NCBI GenBank assembly: GCA_002270565.1
Contig: NQMI01000091.1
Span: 62,001-126,000 of the forward strand
DNA from: Stenocarpella maydis
Lineage: Eukaryota; Ascomycota; Sordariomycetes; Diaporthales; Diaporthaceae
Direction of reading: 5' to 3'
DNA: 64,000 bases
Numbering within the stretch: the first letter of the stretch is position 1; every line of letters begins with the position of its first letter. This document shows, in pieces, positions 21,673 to 33,010 of the stretch. Below the pieces are notes generated by a model. That model was not told the origin of the DNA. It saw nothing but the letters and a program-made list of their open reading frames with translations, and searched no databases. A program made the translations under genes and the position numbers.

Positions 21673-22175
21673 ATGGCCGGCCCAAACTTGGTCACTATCC
21701 TCGGCGGCTTCAAGATACGCACCTCCACCCTCGACAAGTCCCTGATCGCACATGGCAAGCCCCATGGAACAAACTCGGGTGTCACCCCACCAATTTACAA
21801 GTACGATGACAAAGGGAAAAGCTACCGATGAGATCTCGGAGGTACTACGTGCACAAATAGGAGAAGCGGCCGCCGGGAATGGAAGCAGCCTTGCCACTGC
21901 TCTGCTCGTGATGCCCTCTGTTGAGGGCCACGACCCTTTGCCCCTGGGTTTATGTGGCCTACAGCTACGCACAAGCCCACGCTCAGCGCCACATAACCCC
22001 TAAAGACCCCCCGGGGGAGATGCCCCAGGGGCTTGAAGAGCCAAGGCATGATCTGCTCAAGTACAGCTCGATCACAGAGGAGAGTGACCAAGGCCTGGTG
22101 GGTCTTTTTGGTCGTCATCACGGAGGGCCGGGCAGGCCCGACTCCGCCGGAGCGCTCCTAGGACGCGACCAGGTA
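21673..22175 (+). pseudogene. Decayed gene of unknown fungal family, two frameshifts
   Basis: A good start (GTCATGG at 21673) opens a frame beginning MAGPNLVTILGGFKIRTST. It continues to about 21825, then coding-like sequence moves to a second frame (DEISEVLRAQIGEAAAGNG, about 21828-21943). At the CCCC/GGG run near 21945 it moves to a third frame (WVYVAYSYAQAHAQRHITP ... DPPGEMPQGLEEPRHDLL) up to about 22175. Both switches sit in homopolymers (AAAGGGAAAA and TTTGCCCCTGGG). They are either real decay or sequencing indels. The overall pattern resembles a short fungal protein family of unknown function that I cannot name with certainty. It sits just beside the MITE. Confidence 0.45.
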
Positions 22176-22893
22176 TGGACTCCCCCCCCCCCGCGGTGCC
22201 GGGCGATTCTCTACACGCCATCTAGCGGGCCTAGTTAGAGTAACGCTGGTTAATGTATTAGATATATGCACTAATTAGATGTGGCTTGTATGAAGAGGCC
22301 TTTAATATGTGGTTAGCTCGATAGCGCCGCCAAAATAATATCTATGGGGTGGAGGAAGAACTTGACGCTCTGCTGGTAGATGCTTGATATCGGGTCCGCC
22401 GGGTGCAAGGTAAGACGGACGTCGCCTTCGGAGGGATACTGGTGACATTGCGCCCCAGGGCTGGGCTGAGCAACGGCAGGAGGCGATCCGCTGGCTACTA
22501 GCTATGTCCAAGTCAGTCCCGGGGTTTACTGACCAGTGTTGTTGCATCAAAGCCAGCTAGTTCTGAACCACTTGGAGCGGTACTGTATTCGCTGCGAGGG
22601 TAAGGTATTTAGGATAGCATGGGCTCTAGCGCGGAAGGCCTGTGATCAACATTGTGACTTGGGTGTAGCTGCCCTGGGAGCCCCCAGCAGGGGAATGTAA
22701 TACCGAGACGGTGAGCTCCGACGATGGTGTGAGGAGGAGAGGTCGTGTACATGCCCGGGGCCGAGGAGTTTACAAATGGCACGGGGACCTCTTAGGACCT
22801 AAATAAGAGGCTGCCAGTGCGGCGCGGCAGACATGGGCCAAATCATGAAAGCGGGCACGCAGATCATGCGCCCTTTGCCATGGAAAGCTTGGA
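22176..22893. other. Intergenic, nothing recognised
   Basis: About 700 bp between the decayed frame and the 3' end of the ceramidase gene, with two long C-runs (near 22180 and 22909). No gene is supported. Confidence 0.4.
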
Positions 22894-25374
22894 TCAAGGA
22901 TATCTTACCCCCCCCCCCGACCGCTGAAGAACACCTGTATCATGAAGCAGCGGAAGGCCCCGAGACGCCTCAAACGCGGTTATGGTGCCCCCGATACTCT
23001 TCCAGTCGCCATAGTACCGGATCCTGTACACGCCAGGCTCGAGCTGCTCCTCCCTGCCCGTCTCCCACGTGATCTCCGCCTCGCTCGTGCCGAGCACCTC
23101 GCTGGTCCGCCTCCACCGGAACACGAGCGCCCAGTCGCCGTCGTCCCTGACCGTGCGCCAGCGCTCCTGCACGCCATGCCCGCCGCCGCCGCCGCCCCGC
23201 GCGCCCTTCCGCGGCGGCCTCGAGCCTCTCGACCGCGGCGTAGGTCCCCTCCAGCCTCAGGTTGTTGCGCGGTTCGCCCCGATAAAGACGGCCGTCACGT
23301 CCGCGCCCGCGCGGTAGAAGCGCCGCACATCCTGCTTCACATCGCCGAAGGACCAGCCCAGGGGCGCCCCGTCGCGCACGACGCCGGCGATGAAGCTGAG
23401 GGAGCGGTTCGTGTTGTCGGGCGGCCGGGCCTGCGGCGGCGGCGGCGACCCGTCGGCGCGGCGGCCGAGGAGCGGCAGGTGTGCCAGCGTCACGTTGATG
23501 TAGGCCGCGAGGGTGTGGGGCCCGTACAGGGTCGAGGCCCCCTCGTACCGCTGGATGGCGTATTCCTCCTCGGTGGAGATGTAGTGCGTGTAGCTGTTTG
23601 CGGGGCCGCCCAGGACGACGACCGGATCTGGTGCGCTGTCGCCCCCGCCCTCGCTGCTGAACAAGACCGCGCCCGCGGCCCTGACGGCCTCCTTCCACCG
23701 CCGCCCGGCCATGGTGGTCGCCTCCCCGGGGCTGACGACAATGAGGAGCTGCCCCACGCGGAGGACCTGGACGTCGACGACGTTGGGCGTCCAGGCGTAG
23801 GGCCTGTGCACCTCGCCGACGTCGAGGAGGATGGGCTTTGCGCCGTGGCACGCGCGCTGCGCGTCGGACGGCTCCTTGAGGAAGCCCGACACCACGCGCC
23901 ACACGGGCGACGTGTTGGACGGGTCGCCGTCGTGCTGGGTAAAGTCGAAGGCCCCCGGGCCGTCCGACGTGCCCGCGGCGAAGGACCAGCCCAGGGCGGC
24001 CGGGCAGGTCGAGACCCGCGAGCCGTTGGGCAGGTCAAAGGCGAAACCGGACATGTTGTGAAAGGTGTGGAAGGACCTGACCCAGGACCCCCTGACGGGG
24101 GCGGGCGCCGCGTTGAGCTCGTCGTAGAGGGCCCTGGCGGGGGCGAACTGGCGGCGGCCGACCTCGAAGCACGACGAGGTGCCCGTGTCGTCTTGTGCGT
24201 ACAGCGGGCCGCGGGCGTGGCACTTCTGGCTCCGGCCGTCGCCGGGGCATGTGCTGTTCTCGAAGCTGCAGGCCTCGCCGGAGCCGTCCTCGCAGAAGGC
24301 GCCCAGCACGTTGGGGCTGGTGTCGCCAACGTCGGCCTGCGAGAAGCCGGCGACGAAGCCGTCGGCGGCGAGGGGGTCCCCCGCGGCGCTCCTCTCGAAC
24401 AGGTAGGCGGCGACGCCCTTGTTGTCGCCCGTGACGATGGTGTTGTTGCCGTACATGGACGTGCCGTGGGTGGGGAACCAGGTCAGCACGCCGACGTTCT
24501 TGCCGTCGGACGCCCGCTGGAGCTTGAGGAGGGTCAGGCGCTTGTCCACGGAGCCGTCGTCCTCGCTGCTGGCGTTGTACCTGGCGCGCTCCTCGTCCGG
24601 GTTGGCCAGGTAGGCGAACAGGCTCCTGTTGATGTTGGCGCCGTCGACCCGGGTGGAGCCGATGCTGAGGTGGCCCGGCTGGAGGGACGCGTGGGCCCTG
24701 ACGATGGAGAGCAGGGCGCCGTCGACTATTGCGCGGTAGCCCTGGTGGTCGAAGCCCTTGCTGGTGATCTGGGGCAGCAGGTAGTTGAGCCACCCGCCAG
24801 GTCCGGAGTGCGAGTGTGTCCCCGTGACGGCGATGTTGTGGTCCTGATAGACTGCATACTCGGGGCCCAGGGCTCTCAGCCCCTCAAGAATGCCATACCT
24901 CACTGCAGTGTCCCCGGACTGGATGTCAAGCACCAGGTAGACGAAGCGGTCGGCGGGGTTCTCGGTGTCGCCTATGATGAAGGCGCGAGAGTACAGCCTC
25001 TGGCGCAGGCCGGTCCCAAGCTGCGCTGGGTCCGCGTAGCCCATGAGGTTGACCTCGACGACAGGCCCCGTGATGTCGGCCTTGCCCACGCCCACGAGAT
25101 AGACGTCTCCCTGGTTGGGGCCGGTGGTCGTCGTCGCGGGCGGCGCATCGCTTGTAAACCAGGCCAACCGGTGACTGTCGAGTCCCGGCACTGATGTGTG
25201 TATGAGATAGAGCGAGAACGCAATGACGAAAAGCAGAGGGACCCATGGGTTTAGTCTCGTGCGGCCATGTTGTTGTTTCTGCGCTGGGGACCCCAGAGGG
25301 CCGGCCTCATTGTCGTCATGTGTAACGGCTTCTTGCCGTGGGCGCTGGGCCGGGGATGACTTGAGCTTGTCCAT
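22894..25374 (-). CDS. Neutral/alkaline ceramidase, 3' end frame-disrupted
   Basis: The frame from the CCATGG start at 25374 (an in-frame ATG also lies at 25437) runs to 23257. A signal-anchor helix (about 42-60) leads into the ceramidase fold: VGVGKADITGPV, the zinc-site motif GTHSHSGPGG (about 185-194), and the catalytic loop QADVGDTSPN with Ser at about 353. The enzyme hydrolyses ceramide to sphingosine and fatty acid. After VFIGAN the expected PRNNLRLEGTY lies in another frame. After a GCC-repeat the C-terminal beta domain (VQERWRTVRDDGDWALVF ... RIRYYGDWKSIGGT) lies in a third frame, ending at 22894. Two single-base losses near 23270 and 23180-23200 explain this. They may be sequencing errors in GC-rich DNA or true inactivation; read literally, the protein lacks its last 120 residues. 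Confidence 0.85.
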
Positions 25375-26416
25375 GGTCGAGCCCTCTCCTTCTGTCAACC
25401 ATGAGCTGCGGTGGGTAGAAGGCGGAGCTGCGAACAAGCAGACAGTCCCGAGAGCCAGACACAGTCAAGCAATACACACATGTGTAAGGTGCCTCGTGAC
25501 GCAGCGGCACATGCGGGCAGCCCGGGGCGATCCGTTGGTAGGCTTGGAAGCCAGGATGGGGTCAATGCATGTGCCCCTAGTGATGACATAGCTAAGTACA
25601 CAAGTAGATACGTAGTACTCCGCACACAGTACGGAGAGTACACTAGCAGCCACAGGACCACATGCTGGCTTGTGCTGTAAGCTCCCCAGATGGATCGGCA
25701 GCCACGCCTGCAGTCACCAATATTAATGTTGTGGCCAACTGTCACCACCACCACTGCGTATTCGAATACGTGAGCCGACCGACAGGTCAGGGGTAAGCCA
25801 GGAAAGGCTGGTGATAAACTGCATGAGAATATCAGCTCTTTGCGCACGACGGTACCACAGAAGCGCTCTTTGGACACCTGGTGCAAGACTGCAGCCCAGA
25901 CACATCATCTGGCAATTGGCAAGCTCATGCGATGTTCAGGTCCTGCACGGAACCTTCAACGCGTTCCACCACTTCGCGACAACATTTAGTAAGGACAACG
26001 CAAACAGAGTTCGCCAAGATGGAAGGCGATTAACCACAACGCCGCGGCTTTATACTCCATCAGGAAACTATTTGGCCCTTAGGGGCAGCTTAGCCCCATC
26101 ACTTCACCTATGCACTATCGCTCCTCATATACAACTATACTTATAGGGACCTTTTTATATTAAACTAAGATTATTATTTTTTATTATTAACGAGATGGAT
26201 TAAAGGATTACCACCCCTACAAATTCCGGTGATCCTATAGGTGCAGGGTATCTCTTGGGCATGGCTGCCTGTTGTATGGCAATCCGCACAAGCGGGTCCC
26301 ACTTGGGCTGTCAACCACACATGAAGCCATCTTGCACTCAGACTTCCGATGCCTAGGTATAAAAGGCCCCCAGCTTCTCAACCTATTGGGAACTCAGGCA
26401 TAGAGCCAAACTGACC
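25375..26416. other. Divergent intergenic region, ceramidase and P450 promoters
   Basis: About 1 kb shared by two genes pointing away from each other. Composition drops to AT rich near 26150-26210. A TATA box for the P450 lies at 26358. No other gene is seen. Confidence 0.45.
26358..26366 (+). promoter_or_regulatory. TATA box of the second P450 gene
   Basis: TATAAAAGG lies 59 bp upstream of the ATG at 26417, followed by C-rich sequence, a typical fungal core promoter arrangement. Confidence 0.55.
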
Positions 26417-28208
26417 ATGGATCTCCGCTTCGTCCAACATGAGGCCATCACAGCACGAGTCCTTGTGACCGTGATCCTCGGTGCAGTATGCTAGCCCTGC
26501 TGCGCCCAGGTTCTGCCCTCTACTTACTCCCCTAAAAGATCACCGTCTACACGGCTCTCAGATGTGTTTATCTGATATACTTCCACCCGCTCGCAAAGTA
26601 CCCAGGCCCGCGAATCGCTGCCGTGTCCAACATCTGGTATGCCTATCACTGGTAAGCCGCGCAAACTCACCATCTCAACTTCCAAACCCGGCCGGCTGAC
26701 AACGGCTGCGAGGCTCTCGGGGCGCTATCCGTGGGCCATCGAGCAAGTCCTAAACAAGTACGGCGACGTGGTCCGCATCGCGCCCAACGAGCTCGTCTTC
26801 TTCACGCCCCAGGCCCTCGTGGGCATCTACGCGCCGGCGAGCAAGGGCCTGGAGCTGTTCAGGAAGACGGACTTCCAGAACCGCGGCGCCAACCTCGGGG
26901 GCATCATCTGGGAGGAGGACCCCGTGAGGCACCGCGAGGTCGCCAGGAAGATCCTCCCCGCCTTCAGCGCCCGATCAATACGGGCGTACGAGCCCGTCTT
27001 TCACAAGCATGCCGACTTCTTCGTGGAGCGGATGAAGGAGATCGGGCCTCGGGGCGTCAGCCTCGTCGATTGGACACACTGGCTGGCCTGGGATTTGTCC
27101 CAGGACGTGGCGTGGAACGACGAGACGTCGTCTGCCATGCGTGATGGCATGTCTGCGATTCATCTCCATCCCTCCGTCGTGCGGGTACTGATCCGTATGG
27201 CCTGCAGAGAAGGACCCAGTTGCCCTCGATGTGCTCCTGGCATTTAATGCCTTCGCCACAATGATCCAGGTGTTCAAACGGTTCCCCCTGCTCGGCCCTG
27301 TCAAGTACCTATTTGCGCCCGTCAAGAAACTGAGCTCGCTCGCAGAGATGGAAAGCAACACGCGCAAGAGTGTGCTGCGGCGCATCGACAGGCGAGGTAC
27401 TACGCCACATCTGGACATTTTCGAGGCTGTACTTCCAGCCGACGAGGAGCCGCCAACCGATAGCAAGGACCTTCTGCATTTGGGCTCCGTGGGGCTGCAG
27501 ACCATGTTTGCTGGGTTTGGGCCAATGGCAGACTGGTATTACTTTCTGCTTTTTCATCTTATAGAGACACCCGAGTGCTACAGGGTCTTGACAGATGAGA
27601 TACGGGACAATTTTGAGCGCTATGACGATATCAACATCCAGAGGACTGCGCAATTGCAGTATTTGACAGCATGTCTGGAGGAGACACTCCGCATGGTTTC
27701 CATCAACTCCACCGGTCTCCCACGCTACAGTCCCGGCGCGGTAGTGGATGGCCATTATATTCCCAGAGGGGCACGTTATTGACATCCCCATGTGCCCCAA
27801 CCACCTCCCCCTCTCAAAACTAACAAGAGCCTCTTACTCCACCAGGTAACCGTCCAGACCAGCATCTTCACCCTCGGCCGGAGTCCCCGCTACTTCCACG
27901 ACCCTATGCGCTTCCGGCCGGAGCGGTTCCTCTCGCCATCACATCCACGATACGACGAGGCCTTCGCCGACGACGCATGCAAGGAGCTTCCCGAGTTCAG
28001 CCTCGGGCCGCGCGCCTGTGTAGGCCGGGAGCTCGCCTGGGCGGAGGCAAGGCTGGCTATTGCAAAAGTGCTGTGGCAGTTCGACGTCCTCAAGGCGACC
28101 GGAGAGGTGCTGGATTTGGAGGGGCTTGAGCGCCAGTTGCTACACTATGGCTTCCTGACCAAGCCACAGGTGGGGGTCCGGTTTGTGCCAGTGCAGCGTG
28201 AAATTTAG
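26417..28208 (+). CDS. Cytochrome P450 with atypical I-helix
   Basis: Five exons (26417-26485, 26539-26651, 26713-27146, 27208-27770, 27846-28208) give 513 residues with closing phases. The hinge is YFHPLAKYPGPR, followed by GRYPWAIEQVLNKYGDVVRIAPNEL. The K-helix motif is EETLR, then FRPERFL and the heme loop FSLGPRACVG with Cys at about 451. Introns 1 and 2 have GT donors, but introns 3 and 4 are only consistent with GC donors (GCATGT and GCACGT). They are supported by clean continuity (MRDEKDP and YIPRGVTVQTSIFTL). The I-helix reads AGFGPMAD (307-314) where most P450s have AGxxTT, so the usual oxygen-activating Thr is missing. It resembles fungal CYP65-type enzymes in the N-terminal half. 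The product is unknown, and it may be functionally altered. Confidence 0.8.
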
Positions 28209-28985
28209 GAGCAGCTGTTTAGATTGGGCTGAACGGTGAAACTTGAGCATCAATACAGGCGAGACACGATTTCTTAATGCTTGTGTAGACGACAACAGGA
28301 GAAATGACAGACCCGCAGGGAGAGACAACAAGAGACACACGCACACACACACACACACACATACGCATATACGTACCCAGATACACATGCATATACACGT
28401 ACATACACACATACACAACCACTGCAGGCTGTTATGGTGTAAGTTAATCTTTGACCTCTACTCGAGGAACACGTGTGCCTCATTAGTAAGCGCAACGGAA
28501 CCCCACTGTTCGCCAAACGGGCCACTTCTAAAGCTGTGCTTCCATCCCCATCTATAGGTCTCATTGTCCCCGATGTCAGCACAGGCCAGGGATAACAAGG
28601 TCCGGTCCGTGGATTCACCAATATGTACTAGATTGGCACATTAGCATCCACAGAAGATCTGTGCCAGTAAGATTCAACACGTACCGGCTGTATATTCGGT
28701 CGGATTTTATGTTAGTTCTACTAAGACTACCTATTGTCTAATGGCGTTGCTGACTCCAGGGCTACATCCTTACCCACAGGTGCGAATATTCAATTTCGTT
28801 CATTATGCATGTCCTACTCCCCGCGTGGATGCCACCAGTATGTTGTCAAGTCGCATACATACAATCCTGGAGAATTCATTCTCAGCGTTGAGGAAGGCAT
28901 ACCTTGCCTGTCAGTCTTCTTGAAGCCTTTTTAAGACTTTGCGCCTCTGTACGGGCCGCCATCGAGAGAGAGAGCAACAATTGCA
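28209..28985. other. Intergenic, contains CA-rich microsatellite
   Basis: About 780 bp of 3' flank, with a CA/TA-rich simple repeat at about 28326-28416. Small frames such as 28741-28923 have no recognisable similarity. Confidence 0.4.
28326..28416. repeat. CA/CATA microsatellite
   Basis: Begins with about twelve CA dinucleotides and decays into ATACACGTACATACAC-like alternating purine-pyrimidine sequence. Confidence 0.85.
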
Positions 28986-29387
28986 ATGCTTTACACACTC
29001 ATCGCTCAACTCGTCAGGCCTGTTCCTCCGGAATTTGGGCGGCCACCGAACCTTGACCTGGAGAGCTTCGGCCTTCTTGATGGAAGTATTGGCAGCGCTC
29101 CCGTAGCTTTAGCACCGATCGAACCTCCTCTCGAACTCGCTCCGCAGGAAATCAAATGCATTATAGAATTCTTTAACTCGGCGGAGAACAGCACTACGGC
29201 GCCACACCTATCGAGTCTCAAATCCATCTTCTTGGCACAACGGACCGAAAGAAGCCTCAAGCTTTGCGTGACATTGCAAGGCAACACTCTGGTAGTAAGG
29301 GAGTTCGTGGGAGTCCGGGACAGGCTACATACTGTGGGAATGGGAGGTGGTGCAAGTGCTAGTGACCTGCATCGTAGGAAGACTTAG
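28986..29387 (+). CDS. Possible small hypothetical protein
   Basis: An open frame of 133 residues starts at the ATG 28986. The composition is protein-like (LDLESFGLLDG, a Pro/Leu/Glu stretch, LAPQEIKCIIEFFNSAE), but I recognise no domain and its codon use is less GC-biased than that of neighbouring genes. It may be a real small gene, an exon of a degraded gene, or chance. Confidence 0.25.
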   Translation: MLYTLIAQLVRPVPPEFGRPPNLDLESFGLLDGSIGSAPVALAPIEPPLELAPQEIKCIIEFFNSAENSTTAPHLSSLKSIFLAQRTERSLKLCVTLQGNTLVVREFVGVRDRLHTVGMGGGASASDLHRRKT

Positions 29388-29721
29388 TTGGGTAGATGCA
29401 CCTTCACCGTGTGTGTCCAGGAGCAAGTACAGCCGACAGAAAGCATATTTTTACGCTCGGACTTGGAACAACGCTTTACTATAGATTATGGAATTGGCAG
29501 TTGTGGATAGTCTGCGGTAATAGCTCTGATACTTCTTTCTGCACTTGGGATGATCAGGAGAAAGAGACGAGTCAGTTAAGCGCCCGATGAAGCACATCAA
29601 CACACAAGTAGGTCAAGATGGCGTCGTCTTGATGAAATATCTGCATATATGATGCAAATATGCACAATATCTTGCAACCGAAGGGAATCACTGTAGTACC
29701 TACCGAGCCCCAGTCCCGAGG

Positions 29722-31600
29722 TCACTCCTCATCCAGCCCATTAGTCTGGAAACTTATCCCTTCCCACCCATTCTGCACGTTATACTCGTCCAGCTCTGTG
29801 GTCCCATGCAACTTCTCATACCTCACCCTCTCACCACAACCACCGCCCCCCCTGGTCGCACCACCCGTCGGCGCATCACCGATACAGCTCCCCCGTATCA
29901 GCTCCGCGACCCTCTCCCCGGCGTCGCGGCCCTCGAACCACGCACCCTGCATGTACCCAAAATACGTGGCGCTGGTATGCTCGCCCGCAAACCACAGCCT
30001 GCCGACGTTCGCGCGCAGGTTCTGGTGCATCTCGAGCGTCGTCCCCGCCGGCCAGCACGAGAAGGACCCGTACGACCAGGGGATGGTGCCCCACCGCGGG
30101 TAGGCGAAGGCGGTCGGCTGCGGCACGGTGACGTTGGGGAACATGGCGCGGAGGACGTCCATGGTCTCGGCGAGGGTCTCGTCGTTTGTCATGCGCTCGA
30201 CGCGCTTGGACTCGCGCTCCGTCACGGTGGTGAAGAGGACGTGGGAGCCTGGGAAGAAGCCTTCGAGGTCCAGGGACTGCCAGATCGGATACCAGCCTCG
30301 TTGGGTTGGGTCGGCGTAGCTTGTCCAATTAGCCACCATCCCAGAGCGATGAACAAAAGAAAAGAGGACATGGCCACCCAGTTATCAAGAGACCGGGAGG
30401 AAAGGAATATGGGTCAAGTAATGAGGGCTGAAGGACATACAGAAAGAATTCAGTGTCATCCGGCCAGAATCTCTCAGCGAACTGCATGAAGATCTTGGTG
30501 TATGTGCCCAGATTGAACATGTCAATGGCCGTCTTCTTCCACTCTGGCAGCGATGGCTCGAACTCGACGGCTTATTCATGTTGTAAAACGCCCAAGCTGA
30601 ATGTGCAGACCGCATAGTCGGCAGCAATACAAGAACCGTCTTCCATAGTGACTTCCACACCGTCGTCTCTATACTCAATCTTACTAACAATGGTGTTCAA
30701 GAGAAGGCGCGGATCATCCTCATCCAGGAACGTAGATGCTTCACCTTTAATCCAGGTGTTGTGGCCGCGTTGATCGATGACAAAGTTGTTCTTGCTGCTG
30801 TATTGTAGGAAGGTGAAGTTATTCACCGCCTAAGGGTCACCAGGTCAGACGAGATCGTATTTTGGATAGGAAAGAATATGGATTCGTGGTTTTACGAACC
30901 GAATTGAACACGAGACTTGTCTCCTCGGGCGTGTAGGCCTGCTCACCGTCGTAAAGCCACCACTCGACGGCATCAGCTGCGGCAGGGTATTCACGCTGAT
31001 CTGGCCGCCATCCGGCGTCCATAAGGCCCTCGCGGATCGTCTTGTCTTGAATATTATCCGTGAGGAGCTCGCCAGCCTCCTGCGTCGTACGGAAGAAGGC
31101 GTCCTCGTACTCTTCTATTTCGGATTCAAAGTCTGCAAGGCCGGATTCATTGTACGTGAGGATCCGAGAGAAGTTGGACTCCTGGCTCGCAATCTCCCAT
31201 TTCTTCTCCTGAAAAGCAACTTTGTATGAGTGATTGTTGCTAAAGTCATGTTTGAGGAAGAGTAGGTTCTTACAAATGTCCAGATGGGATTCTCTGGTCC
31301 ATCTTCGGTACCAAGACCTTGTATCCAGTTGGCGCCATATTCCACCACAAGTGGCTTGCCATCTGGTCCCTTGCCAAAATCGGCGTGGTGGACTCGTCCC
31401 CCGATCTCACCCTGATATTCCACAATCAAGAAGTCCGTCATAGACTGATTGGTCAATGCTTGCTAGGGATGAGAGAGAACATATCAATATCTTTGGTCCC
31501 ACGGACCCTGTCGCGGATAAATACAAGGCTTGAAGGCTTACAGCTGTGGTGATCCCCGCGATCCCCGCTCCTCTTCGTTCTTGCGTTTTAGCCAGAAGTC
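29722..31600 (-). pseudogene. Polyamine oxidase (FAD amine oxidase) with an in-frame stop
   Basis: The exons are: up to 31542 (GAGIAGITTA, the dinucleotide-binding glycines), 31462-31274 (EIGGRV, GANWIQG), 31208-30900, 30829-30441 and 30319-29722. Introns of 79, 65, 70 and 121 bp have normal GT-AG ends and phases close throughout. The protein follows fungal polyamine oxidases: GHNTWIKGEA, MFNLGTYTKIFMQF, YPRWGTIPWSYGSFS and the C-terminal FAD motif LWFAGEHTSATYFGYMQGAW. The enzyme family oxidises spermine/spermidine and releases H2O2. Two defects stand out. A TAA at 30572-30574 sits between LGVLQHE and AVEFEP with no intron possible. The first beta strand before GAG is charged (TQERR), and no phase-consistent first exon or start was found. 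It is best called a recent pseudogene unless the stop is an error. Confidence 0.8.
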
Positions 31601-33010
31601 ATTATGAAGCTTCACGAGGGCTTCAGGCGGATGAGCATCATACTCACAATATTGCAACCTTCGTGCGGCGGCATGCAGAAGATTGACGCCTGTCTTCATT
31701 TGGAATCGCTGATGCATGGACAGAAGGGGAAGAGGCCAACAAAAGAATGTGGAGCAAGGAACCCAGTCGGCTGGGAAAGCGTGTTGACCACATCTTCACG
31801 TGATCTCAGTTTGTTGATCAAGCTCCAAAGGGTAGAGTCAACCGCGCAGCAGAAGTGAAGAGTTTATATACACCGCTTGGTAAATATGCCAAGTCCAACA
31901 CAAGATAAATTAATATCTTCAGGTCTGTGCAAAATGAAGTTCGTCCTACCCTTGGCTGCTTCATTCAGGGTCGGCAGGGTAGGACCGGCATGGTGTCAGC
32001 AATAGTTCGATGCATAGGTGGCCGGAATAGTAACCACCCACGTTAGTCCCCATTAAAGTAATACTATGCCAACAGATACACAGGAAATAAAAACAATGTG
32101 GCACCATTTCCAGAGAGCCTAACTAATACCTGTGGTCTCATAGCTGTGGTGCTGTTGCCTTGGTGACCGATTGGCACATGCGGGACTTCATCTTATTTCG
32201 CGGGCCACGGCCACGCCGTGCCAAACTCTGGACGCCCTGTGTCAGTTGCACAGAGAAGAGTGGCATAGTCGGACGGGAAACCACTTTATTGGTGAGCGTC
32301 ATTTCCGCGGCAATCCCAGAAGGACGTGAGGTTGTTGTACCTCTGCGGTTGGACCCTTCGCTATACAACGGTCCAGGAATTAAACAGTCTTGAAAGATAC
32401 AAGGTGCAAGTCTAGTGGATTGAAATGAGCTGTGGTCGTCATCACAAACAGTTCCAAGTCCCGGGGACGCTCGGCGGAGAACACAAGCCAACCAGGAACC
32501 ATCAGCCATACTGTAGAGCAAAAACGCCACATCATCATTGAACCTAAGACAAACCCCGTGGAGTGTGACAGCCAAGCACCCGGCCGGACCAATTTGTGAG
32601 ATCGTAGACGGTGGCAACAAAATCGACATTCTGTAATCCAGCCTTCCTGGTTGTAAACCAGGGAGTGACTGGCATCCTGGCATGGCACGTCGTTGAGTTG
32701 CATATGCGAGGTGAGCCTCCCCGCCCGGTTTTCTGGCAGGGATAGGGGCCCTTTGGGCTGGAGAGCAGGGTACTCCGTACACTACTGTACTCCGTACAAC
32801 TACTCCGAACACTACATACGGCCGCAGGGGCCCACTGCGGCTCCACCAGAAAACAACCCATCCAACTTGGAAGTGATTACAGCCTCGCGACAGGCCCAAC
32901 TGACAACTACAGCCGGGCCACCCTGATGACAGCGATAACAACACCAACAACACCCCCTTCACAATAAACCCAGGGGAGTACGACCAATCCCTCCAGACCA
33001 GCCGCCCACC
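31601..33010. other. Intergenic, between PAO relic and SPF27
   Basis: About 1.4 kb. A long minus-strand open frame (32138-32962) has no recognisable domain and overlaps the SPF27 promoter, so it is not accepted. Near 32770 CTCCGTACAC/CTCCGAACAC motifs repeat. Confidence 0.4.

Noticed and set aside
22942..25194. 750-codon plus-strand open frame
   Set aside because: It is antisense to the ceramidase and exists only because the gene's GC-rich third positions remove stops. The product is Arg/Ala/Gly/Val-rich with no domain.
22894..31600. Secondary-metabolite gene cluster
   Set aside because: A P450 and an oxidase lie near each other, but there is no backbone enzyme (PKS, NRPS, terpene cyclase), transporter or pathway regulator, and several genes are damaged.
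32138..32962. 274-codon minus-strand open frame
   Set aside because: No recognisable family, mixed Cys/Trp-rich composition, and it overlaps the SPF27 promoter. Probably chance.
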